From the NCBI GenBank assembly GCA_002964805.2, contig PUDQ02000032.1, positions 1,116,001-1,180,000 of the forward strand: a stretch of 64,000 bases of DNA. Direction: 5' to 3'. Source of the DNA: Trametes villosa. Its lineage: Eukaryota > Basidiomycota > Agaricomycetes > Polyporales > Polyporaceae. A program made the translations under genes and the position numbers. Positions 55,176 through 64,000 of the stretch are shown piece by piece. The notes beneath the pieces are model-generated. The model made no database searches, was not told the DNA's origin, and saw only the letters and a program-made list of their open reading frames with translations. Numbering within the stretch: the stretch's first letter is position 1; every line of letters starts with the position of its first letter.

Positions 55176-56458
55176 CTACGTCCCCGGAAGCGTGAGCGCC
55201 TCCCGGTACAGCTCCCAGTCTCCAGAGCTGAGCGCATGGCGCTCGATCCGGACCACCTCCCACAGGTCCGGCAAGGCTGCGCGGAGGTGCGCGGCGCAGA
55301 CCTCCGGGTTTCTCCACTCCCCAACACGAATTGTGAGTCCTTCTAGCCCCGGGAGCTTTGGGGCGGCGCCGAGCGCGCCCGCGTCATCGCGCCTGCCGAC
55401 GATCTCCTCGCACCACGCCTCGTCGCGCTCCGGCTTTGTGATGTTGATTTGCGTGAGCTGTATGTGCTTCAGTGCGCTGGGCACGGTACGTGTTGCGGAA
55501 ATGGCGTGGAGCCATGATGTCCCGGCCTCGTTAGCCGCGGCTGGCTGCTCCTCGGAGTTCGCCTCGAGTTGTTCTACGTCGATAGAATGTAGAGTGGGAA
55601 AGGAGCCCCGGAGGAAGACGTTCAGGGATTCTGTGATAGAAAAGGTCAGCCCGCTCTCAGCTTTCTCGAGGAGCAGAGCGCCCTATTTACCCGCGTCTTG
55701 GATCCAGATATGCAATGTCGTGACTGCGCTTCCAAATACGCTTCCGGGTATGGGCACCGAGGGATCGAGAGCTATTGACTGAAGAGCGGGCGTGAGCTAG
55801 GAACCTACGGCGGGCGGGGAAAGCTGGAACATACCGTCCAGTCAATTTCAAGCTGAGTGAGCTTCTGGCATGCACGTAAGTGAACGCAAGCGGAGGCTAA
55901 CAACGCCCCAACAGTGGCAGCAGGTCGGGCCCCGACGATACAGCCCAGCATCTTGAGTGATGTGAGATTCGGGAAAGCCCACACAACGTCGAGCATCGCC
56001 CGCAGTGATTGGAAGAGGCAGTCCCAGAGTTCCAGCGCGACGAGGCTCGCGAAGAAGGGCAACCGCAAGCGGAGAAGTCGCGGGCTGGGCGCGCGGTCGA
56101 AGCGTACGTCGTCGCAGATTAGGAGGCGGAGGTTCGGGAAGGGGTGCATGAAGAGCGCGCTTGCGTGCGCGAGGTCGAGCCGGCGGCCGCTGCTCTTTCC
56201 GGCGAGTATGATGGAATTTGTGAGCGACTTCGGTGCATCACGGGCGGAGGCGGAGAATTGTGCGACGCGGTGGTTGTCCATGAGCTTGGGAGAGTGCCAT
56301 AGAAGATGTTGGGCGCGGGCGCGCCACGCGCGACAGGTCAGGGCGCAGGCGTATAGGGTGCTCTGCCACTCGCGTTGCTTGGAGTACCTATCGTTGTCGA
56401 CGAGCGCGTCCATGATAACCTCGCAGAGCTCGATTACAGGTAAACGGCAAGATTCCAT
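55176..56458 (-). CDS. F-box/LRR-like protein 3
   Basis: Three exons, 56458-55835, 55778-55691 (88 bp) and 55630-55176, give 388 residues. F-box-like: LPVIELCEVIMDALVDNDRY ... CALTCRAWRARAQHLLWHS. LRR-like: FPNLRLLICDDVRF; LPFFASLVALELWDCLF; VVWAFPNLTSLKMLGC. Exon 2 gives PGSVFGSAVTTLHIWIQDA. Exon 3 gives FLRGSFPTLHSIDVEQ and GLEGLTIRVGEWRNPEVCA. Its third exon lacks the usual CC pair after the middle LRR (here AWCEEIVG). An in-frame ATG 42 bp upstream is an alternative start. Confidence 0.85.
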
Positions 56459-56902
56459 GAGCGGCGCAAGGTTGGTTTGTAATGAGTCCGACACTACCAC
56501 AATGTGGAGTGGGTATCCGGGGCTTGAATCTGGTAGGCTCGCACAACATTCGAGCTATCTTGTTGCGTCGCGAGCTGCATGTGCAACCTGACAGCATGAG
56601 CGCGCTGGTGGGCTCGGGACTTATAGATGGACTCACCACGTGGGCACAGTGTGTGAAGCTTTGAAGGCGCACTGTAGCTGGCGCATCTGCGTCCGATCGA
56701 CTTGACTTTGCCTCAACGCTTTCTCAACTTCCCCCCGAGGTGTCTCGCCCTCACTCGTTGTCGCACCGTAGCGCACCGTGGTCGTCTGCAGTGTCGCCCC
56801 ATTGTATGGTTCGTTTGACTGTTTCTCGCCATCTACACCCCAATCTCACGAAGTCACTATATATGAAGCCCATCTGTATCCGGGCTGCCCCACCGATCTC
56901 CA
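56459..56902. promoter_or_regulatory. Divergent promoter of two F-box genes
   Basis: 444 bp separate the start codons of the reverse gene (56458) and the forward gene (56903). A TATA-like run (CACTATATATGAAG) lies about 45 bp before the forward start, near 56855-56868. Confidence 0.5.
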
Positions 56903-58230
56903 ATGAAACACTGTCCCTTACCCGTCGAGCTATGCGAGGCCATCATGAGCGCACTCCTGGACGATGGACACTCAATGCCGCTCACTCCGGAAGACCTCGC
57001 ATGGCAAAGGGCGCTCTGTGCCTGCACTTTGACCTGCCGGGCTTGGCGCGACTGGGCTCAACGTCTCCTGTGGATCTCTCCCGTACTTGTCTCCCAGCAT
57101 CAACTCGATGAATTCTCCTTGGCCTCTCGCGATGCCACCAGGTCGCGCACGACAACACTCCGTCTCGGTGAAGAGAATTGCGAAGTACCTCCCGAACCCC
57201 AGCAGGCTCAGAAAAACATTGACTTCTCGGGGGCCAGTGAACTCTTCCTTCTTCGTTTCCCCAACCTCCGGGTCTTGAAGTGCTCCAACGTCACATTTAA
57301 TCTCGGACCCAGCCTCAGCCGGCTCTTGCGCACGGGTCTGCCTTTCTTCACAAGCGTGACTAGGCTGCATCTCCGTCAGTGCCAGTTCACTTCCTTAAGG
57401 TTCATGCTCGACGTTATATGGGCCTGCCAGAGTCTCCGTTTGTTTGAACTGGTCTATCCTGGATTCGGAAATGGACCGACTCTCGAGGACACGGCATCGG
57501 CAACCACTGCTTGCCAGAACGTCCGCGGATGTCGGGCACTCACTTTGCTTGAACTTGACATACACGCAAAAGTAAGTGTGTCCCTGGATCGTGTCTTAAT
57601 CTCAACGAGAAACCTGATTTGCTTCTATCTAGTCTTTAGCGGACTGGCCCACGCGTCCGAGGACTACATCGCTAGGCCCGGGGAATATCTTTGGAGATGC
57701 TATTACAGAGTTACGCGTGAATGTCCTATATATGTGTGAGTGCAAGCGGGGCTATCAGCAGTACACAGCAATTCCTATTCTGATGTTTGAGTTCAGGGCA
57801 CCCGAGCCGCTTCTTACACGACTCCTTCCCCGCTCTACGCATCATACGTGTGCGATACCTTCGGAAGTTCTCTCGGATCCGCTCTCCAGACGAGGCCCCT
57901 GTTCTCCACCAAATCGCTGCAAGCCGACTCGGAGAAAAACTCCGTGCACTGAAGACAGTCATCCTCGAAAGCAGACATATCGGGAGCGACCCCAGGACGT
58001 GTTGCAGGGAGCTCGTTGGATCGGCCGAAGGAAGCGATTCTTCGGAGAACCTGTTGGAGCTCCTATCCGGACTGGAGGAATTAGCTATCCACTTCGACGA
58101 GTGCAACAATCCGAGTAATTGCGCGGCCTACATTTATGCGACCCTGCCCAACGCACGTAATATTCTTCGATTTGCGTATCGTGCCTCTCGCAAAGAATGT
58201 TGGAAAGAGTATTTGCTTCCACGTACGTAG
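56903..58230 (+). CDS. F-box/LRR-like protein 4
   Basis: Three exons, 56903-57571, 57633-57735 (103 bp) and 57797-58230, give 401 residues. F-box-like: LPVELCEAIMSALLDDGHSM ... CTLTCRAWRDWAQRLLW. LRR-like: FPNLRVLKCSNVTF; LPFFTSVTRLHLRQCQF; VIWACQSLRLFELVYP. The middle exon is 15 bp longer than in most relatives and reads GNIFGDAITELRVNVLYM. Exon 3: FLHDSFPALRIIRVRYL, CCRELVGSAEG, LSGLEELAIHFDECNNPSN and YATLPNARNILRF. It is a close paralogue of the gene at 53432, suggesting recent duplication. Confidence 0.85.
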
Positions 58231-58445
58231 TCATCATGCTCTACACGAATTCGCATACTGTATACGCCTCCTACGAAGACACGTCCGTATCCGACTACCA
58301 GTATCGTACTTGACCGTACTACGATAGACGCACCGTGAGCGATCAGAGGACTCCGGAGACGAGAGCTTGGTATGGTGCGAATGAAGCATGCCCCCGTGTC
58401 GAACTAGGTTCGGCTCCGAGTCCAACAGACAGGGCGCGGGCGTCG

Positions 58446-59728
58446 TCAATGCGTCGACGGAGGGTTGTATTCATCCCATCTGCCGGCGTCCGCGACGAAC
58501 CGCTCGAACCGCAGCACGGCCCGGAAGCTGGGAAGAACCGAGTCCACAAAAGTGGCACAGCTCTCCGGGTTGGTGCACTCGAGGAACGAGATCGTGAGCG
58601 CCTCGAGCCCGGGAAGGAGCCGGCGGACGCTCCTCTGGGCGGCCGCATTGGTGAATTCGCCGAGCCCTACCAACGCCCGGCAGCAGACGTTCGTGTCGGA
58701 GAGGTGCTTCCGGACGAGCCGGACCTGCTTGAGCTGGTTCGGGTTAGCGAGGCTGTTGGAGAGCGCTTGCAGCCACGATGGCTCCCTGAAGTCCTCCGGG
58801 ACCTCGTGGTCGAGCGCGGATATGGCGCTGATGGTGTGCAAGCGGGGGAAGGAGTCCTTGAGGAAGGCCGCGAGATTCCCTAGAGCGAGTAACGCAAGGT
58901 CAGTATTTAGCGCATCTTGCCACTTTGCTGGAAGGACCTACCTGCGTGCGAGACGGAGACGATGAGCAGTGTGAGATTTTCCCCGAATACGCTTCCAATG
59001 ATGGGTCTCTCTGGGTCTACGAACGTCGGCTGGAAGGAGCGGGAGTAAGGCGCGTGACCGATGCCAAACGAACACGAATAAAGTAGACATACGTCGTAGA
59101 GATGCAGATCGGTTAGACTGGTACAGGCACAAAGATTACGGCAAGATAGAGAGAGGTTGTCGCTTGCCGTAGCAGTGGGGGTGTTGATAATGTGACAAGC
59201 CACAATTTCTAGCGACGATAAGTTGGGGGCGCCCCAGACAACATCGAGCAGGGCTCTCGCTGAGTCGAAGGTGCAGAACCGCAGTCTCATAGTGACTATG
59301 TGAGAGAACAAGGGCGGCTTTTTTCGAAATATGCGAGGAGAAACTTGGAGCTGCACGTTGGAGAAGCAGATGATCCGGAGAGAGGGGAAGGTGTACGTTG
59401 ACAGCGTGTTGAGTGCTCGTCCGTAGTCGGGCGGATCGACGTCGTAGTCCATCGATGAATGTAGTGCGATCCCTGCCGTGTAAAATCTGAGGCGGCCTTG
59501 CGTACTTTGAAGAGCCTCTGAGAATCTAGAGAATGCTGGCGCTATCGGGAGGAAGGGGAACTTCCAGAGGAGGAACTGCGCGCGGGCGCGCCACGCTCGA
59601 CAAGTGAGAGCGCACGCGCACAGCGTGCGCTGCTCGTCTCCTGTGGTAAAGGCCCGCTCGATAGGAATCTCCGCAATTGTGTCCATAATATACTCGCATA
59701 AGTCGATGGGGAGGATAGAGGCGTCCAT
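58446..59728 (-). CDS. F-box/LRR-like protein 5
   Basis: Three exons, 59728-59093, 59029-58942 (88 bp) and 58879-58446, give 385 residues. Start MDASILPIDLCEYIMDTIAE, then CACALTCRAWRARAQFLLWKFPF. LRR-like: FPSLRIICFSNVQL; TMRLRFCTFDSARALLDVVW; NLSSLEIVACHI. Exon 2: PIIGSVFGENLTLLIVSVSHA. Exon 3: FLKDSFPRLHTISAI, EPSWLQALSNSLANPNQLK, CCRALVGLGEF, ECTNPESCATFVDSVLPSF. It is the close partner of the gene at 60290. An in-frame ATG at 59770 would add 14 residues. Confidence 0.86.
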
Positions 59729-60289
59729 GGTGGCGGGTGTACGCAGGGTGAGAGAGGCAAGGTCTCCCATCCGAGAAGCTCGGACTCTCCCACCGCCGGT
59801 TGTCGCAGACTCTTCGTGAGCGGTTAATCCTTGAGACGCCCGTCGTAGGCGGAACGACGCTCCCTATGCTTGGGAGAATAGAGATGCCATGCTGCGAAGT
59901 CCTCTAAGATGTGAGAGATATTTATCGGCCTCTTCATAGCTGGGATACTTTAAACTGCGAAGAAGTCCGCGCACGAGTCATCCGAGCCATAACTCCAGAA
60001 ACACAACGAGTGCAACTCCGTCCCACTCACAAGCCCTTATGAATTCCTGCCAGACGGAAAGCTTCAACGTTCAGGGGCCCCCGACGTGACAGCGAAAAGG
60101 CACACCGGATCACAAACAGCGCGTAGGACTGCTCGATATCGTGGCGGCCAGATCACGGAGAGGAGAGCACACACCCAGAGCGCGTCCTGGTAGTGGTCTC
60201 GCGGTCATAGCATCAGCCTTGTATTCTTCGTACATTATAATACGAACATAGATTTGGTACAAGCAGGGGCCTGTATATCGATGCATTGG
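59729..60289. other. Intergenic region with a dispersed repeat
   Basis: 560 bp between two same-strand F-box genes. The part around 60060-60210 resembles 62425-62575. Both contain GCTTCAACGT, then GACAGCGAAAAGGCACAC or GACCGTGAAGAGGCACAC, and end with (G/C)TCCT(G/A)GTAGTGGTC. The meaning of the repeat is unknown. Confidence 0.5.
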
Positions 60290-61558
60290 TCAATGTGCGA
60301 ATATCATCTTGGGAGCGTCTTGTCCACTCGCGTCGAGCCACTCGAGTCGTAGAACATCTCGGAAGTCGGGTAGGACAGAGTGCACGTACCCGGCGCAGGT
60401 CTCCAGGTTGGTGCACTCTAGGAATACGATTGCGAGCTCTTCAAGCCCCAGGGAGAGCTGACGCAAGCTCTGTCCGCGGCACAGGTTGACTGCCTCCCCT
60501 CTGCCCACTATCTCGTGGCAGCAGCTGTTTGTGCTGGAGCGATGTTTGCGTACGAGCTTGATCCGTTTGAGCTGACTGGGGTAGGTGAGGCTGTCGGACA
60601 AAGCTTGCAGCCACGACGGCTCTTGGGAATTCTCCGGGACTTCGTGGTTCACACGAGACATAATGGTAATGGTATGCAAGCGGGGGAAAGAGCCCTTGAG
60701 GAAAGTGATGAGGTCCCCTGAAACACGTCGAGCACCGGCGAGGATTAGATCGTGCTTTCGGCGGTTTGTGAGCACCTACCCGCGTACGAGATAACAATAG
60801 TGAGCAGCTTGAGATTCACGCCGAACACACTTCCAGCAATTGGCATCTTCGGGTCAAGGAACGTAGGCTGTCAAGAGCACGTGTGAGATGTGTCTTGGAA
60901 GATACCGGTGAATTGGACGTACATCGTAGAAATGCAGCTCAGCTAGCTTTGCGCACGCGTAGAGATGTCCGCAGGCCGCAGAGAGACGGGCATTCGTTGT
61001 GGTGGTGAGAGCGGTACGGATGTGGCACGACTCAATCTCCAGGGACGACAGGTCAGTGATGGCCCAGACAACATCGAGTAGTGCTCTCGCGGAGTCAAAC
61101 GTGCAAAACCTCAGTTTCAGAGTGACAATGTGAGCGAAGAAGGGGAGGCGCGTTCGGAATATGCGAGGGTCGACATGGAACCGCACATCGGAGAAGTGAA
61201 GGAGCCGTAGGCCGGGGAAGGTATACGTGAACAGCGTGTTGACAATAGAATGCGGGTAGTCGCCGGGGTTGGAGTCGTCGGTCGGGGAGTGCAATGCGAT
61301 TCCTCTTGTACAGTCCCTAAGCCAGCGTTGCATTGGATCTAGGGCTTTGGCGAGTATTAGGAAACCCGGGTATAATTTGAGGAAAGGAAATCTCCAGAGG
61401 AGAAACTGAGCGCGGGCGCGCCACGCTCGACAGGTGAGCGCACACGCGCACAGCGTACGCTGCTCTTCTCCTGCTGTAAACCCCTGCGTAAGAGGAGCGT
61501 CCGCCAACGTGTTCATAATCTCCTCGCATACGTTGATTGGAAGGGTAGGGGTGTCCAT
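60290..61558 (-). CDS. F-box/LRR-like protein 6
   Basis: Three exons, 61558-60923, 60867-60780 (88 bp) and 60717-60290, give 383 residues. Exon 1 (636 nt) has the same length as in the neighbouring gene at 58446. Start MDTPTLPINVCEEIMNTLAD, then CACALTCRAWRARAQFLLWRFPF. LRR-like: FPGLRLLHFSDVRF; TLKLRFCTFDSARALLDVVW. Exon 2: PIAGSVFGVNLKLLTIVISYA. Exon 3: FLKGSFPRLHTITIM, EPSWLQALSDSLTYPSQLK, CCHEIVGRGEA, ECTNLETCAGYVHSVLPDF. The high similarity to the gene at 58446 indicates a recent tandem duplication. Confidence 0.86.
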
Positions 61559-64000
61559 GATGGTGGGTGTGCGTGGGGTCCTCGTATAAGGTTGCGCGAG
61601 AGATACAAAAACATCCGTCTTTGAATACCACTTCCGGCTTGACCCGCTGCTTCCCAGGCTCATTAAATGGCGTCTGTCTAGGCCGGCGGAATGACACCCA
61701 GGTTGATCATGCTCCTTCGGCTCATGGGAGAGTGGAGAGGGCGCGCCGCGTTGTGTTCGGCCATGTGGAGGATGTGCACCGTATCCCTCACGGTTGGGAT
61801 AGATGGAACTATGGTGTAGAGCTCAGCATAGTGGCTATACGTACAAAATGCACGCGAACCTAGACATCACTGGCTTCTAGCGGCCCCGGCCGCGGATACA
61901 CAGCGAGAGCGCTCGCGATGGTTCAGACGACCAAGGACGGTGACAGAGCGGGAAGAGCGACACATGCGTCACACGCCCCAGAGCTCCCCAGAGCGGGTGG
62001 CTTAGATAGTCGTGTAGGGGGTGACAATCTCTTGTACTTTCGTGCAGTGGGTCGAAACCTATGACGAACGCGTACGCAAGCAGTGATGTTGCGCTGTTCT
62101 GGCGATCAAGAGGATGACCGCAGTACGCACGCACCCTGTGGACGAAAGGATACGTTGCACCACTCCCGTAGCAGAATCTATCATCGCAACGTGCTGCAGT
62201 GGGCGCCGGGCTGCTCGTACGGGTCCTGTATACTAGCACCCCATGCTGTCTTGGATGATCTCCCGAAGCGCGAGGGAGAATTGATGCAGACTTTGGACAG
62301 TCGAGTCGCCGGATCGCCCGACCTGCGTATGCCTAGCGACAGGGTACACGCCGGCGAGCTCGTATACGCCACGGCCACCTATTACGATGCCCACGAACTC
62401 CGGTCAGGCGCAACGCTTCAATATTTGCGGACAGCTTCAACGTGACCGTGAAGAGGCACACAGACTACGGGTGGCACGCGAGATTGGTCGCTATCGTAGC
62501 GACAGAGCCACACGGCCACAACGAGAGGGGGACGAGCCCAGAGCTCGTCCTAGTAGTGGTCACGTTCGAGTCAGACCAGAACCGCGACGCAAGGGTATTG
62601 TTACTGGGAAGTGGCAGGCGGCGCATATGTCTTGGAGGCAAATACAACGAGGGCGGGAGCATATGTCTTGGAGGCAAATACAAGCGCGCCATCGCCGCTG
62701 CCATGAAGTTGTGACCGCCCTGGGGTTCGAAGGGAACATACGTGAGGTGAGCGGGGAAGGTCGGCGCACGTACCCCGTTTATGGCCAGGACCGTTTGTTT
62801 AAGCTTCGAATAAGGTAGCGCGGATGTTTTGACGTACGCGAGTCTTGCATGTTGCCGTCGGCAAGAGCGGCGACGAGGCAGATCTTCTTGCACAGATGGC
62901 GAAGAGTGAAGCGAATTCCTGGTTTTGAGCTAAATGGAGTAACCGCCGCAGGAGAGGGCAACATATGCGACGTGGTCAACGCGAGGTGGCGAGATGTGCA
63001 TGGCAATGCGTGTGCGGCAGGCATGGTCGAGGGCAATGGCTACGTTGGACGAGGGCGGCCCATCCTCTGCGTATAGACGTTAAGTGCGACGAGTGAGGGG
63101 GCAAAGTGTGGCGCACCAGGGATATCCTTGGGGGCTACAAGGCGACGGAGCTGCGTGCGATGGTCTTGCGGCGCCGCCTCTATATGGGGAGGGCGTCGGC
63201 CGTGCACCGCCCTCGATGGGCTACCAACTATGTGAACGAAGCAGATGAGTGCGGTCTGCTGCTGCTGTCGCTCTCTCGCCGCTTACTGAGTTATTCCACG
63301 ACGGCACGCATTCGAATGTCGGCAACCAGACATGCCGGCGCAGAACGTCGTCGCGCTGGGGATCAGGCACGGCGCCCGGTTAGCGTTCGCCTGCAGCGCG
63401 ACGAGTATGCTCGACGTCATCGGTACGTGCGCCGGTGCAACTGGGCGCGTGGCGACCGTGCTCGGAAAACTCTCCCGCTCTGCCATTGGCGAGACCGTGA
63501 GGAACTGCTCTTCGACCGAAGCTGCGGCGAAGGTTATCAACAGCGCGACGTTCCGGGCTCAGAGTACGTTGAGTGCGATCCGCCACCGGATGGTGAGGTA
63601 CTGACAATGTGTGCTGCGCCCTCCCCGGGAAATACGGAGGACCAACGTGGGCGAGAGCGCGCGGCGCACGCGACCCTCTTGTCCCCAGATCGAGTTGTTG
63701 CCGTAGTGGGGGGCATGCAGGTCTCGATTGCAGCAGCCAAGATGAGATCTCCAGAGTCGCTTGGCGCATGTAGCGGGGGCGGGGGCGCGTAGGTATGTGG
63801 GGTGGCAGCGGCATCGCAATCAGTGCGCTGGCCAGCCTCCTCGTAGCCCCCAGATGTCTCGGCTTCCGGAAAGCGCAGGAGGAATTGCCGCTGCGGGCTA
63901 ATGGCTGTCGCGGGAGCGGTAGTGTTGGAGGCAGGGAGCATCCGCAGAGTCGCTTCAAAGAGCAGATAGTCGTAGATCCAGATACGCAGCCGTAGATGTT
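61559..64000. other. Right-end region, no confident gene
   Basis: 2.4 kb downstream in window order of the F-box array (upstream of the last gene). Several frames are open but overlapping and unlike known families. A forward frame at 63332-63604 (start MPAQNVVALGIRHGARLAFA) is mildly protein-like but has no partner exons. A gene running off the right edge cannot be excluded. Confidence 0.4.
62624..62683. repeat. Two direct copies of a 24-bp sequence, 36-bp period
   Basis: CATATGTCTTGGAGGCAAAT plus the following ACAA occurs at 62624-62647 and 62660-62683 without mismatch. In one frame it reads ICLGGKY twice, in another HMSWRQIQ twice. A period of 36 keeps frame, but a coding role is unproven. 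Confidence 0.8.

Noticed and set aside
63106..63958. Overlapping forward and reverse frames near the right edge
   Set aside because: Neither has motifs, paralogues or convincing splice sites; kept only as an unassigned region.
1..64000. CRISPR arrays, rRNA operons, telomere repeats
   Set aside because: No regularly spaced repeats with unique spacers, no rRNA-like sequence and no TTAGGG arrays were seen; the short tandem arrays present are coding or simple repeats.

Overview
The window is nuclear DNA of a filamentous basidiomycete, most likely a wood-decay Agaricomycete. Support comes from GC-rich coding sequence, many spliced genes with introns of about 48-80 bp (GT..AG), an AA9 lytic polysaccharide monooxygenase at the left edge, a Zn2-C6 transcription factor, a Ty1/copia retrotransposon and a cluster of F-box/LRR-like genes of the type expanded in mushrooms. 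Genus and species cannot be fixed from the sequence. All gene models are hand-built from reading frame, splice sites and paralogue comparison.

Layout. 1-5.4 kb: the 3' part of an AA9 LPMO gene, a gene-poor stretch with one gene remnant, and a Zn2-C6 regulator. 7-9 kb: a basidiomycete membrane-protein gene whose last exon is split by a 173-bp MITE. 9.7-17.8 kb: LSM6 followed by two unknown genes (A1 and gene 2), then a tandem duplicate of that segment. The duplicate begins inside LSM6 exon 1; its copy of gene A (A2) is intact and its copy of gene 2 is ruined. 18-22.6 kb: a 17-exon aromatic-acid-exporter/DUF2421-type membrane protein. 23.3-27.8 kb: a 15-exon protein with a HeLo/MLKL-like helical N-terminus, an EF-hand, two Cys-rich zinc modules and a C-terminal coiled coil. 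28.7-31.7 kb: a reverse-strand F-box gene and an unknown gene. 33.5-43.6 kb: a degraded duplicate of the 23-31 kb block. It holds two fused pseudogenes of the EF-hand protein, the first split in exon 1 by a young 5.9-kb copia element, and a second intact copy of the unknown gene.

44.2-46.9 kb: a 15-exon M17 leucine aminopeptidase with two candidate start codons, one giving a mitochondrial-type presequence. 47.5-49.2 kb: two neighbouring paralogous secreted precursors with dibasic (Kex2-type) sites. One carries eight 11-residue repeats and looks like a fungal repeat-peptide precursor; this pair is the most interesting novelty candidate. 50.7-52.9 kb: a large F-box-like protein. 53.4-61.6 kb: five F-box genes in alternating orientation, all with three exons and a conserved short middle exon. 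61.6-64 kb: no confident gene, some repeats.

The theme is local duplication followed by decay. Three duplications (LSM6-A-gene 2, EF-hand protein plus neighbour, F-box array) and two mobile insertions account for most of the irregular structure. Apart from LSM6, the aminopeptidase and the transporter, most genes look accessory or lineage-specific.
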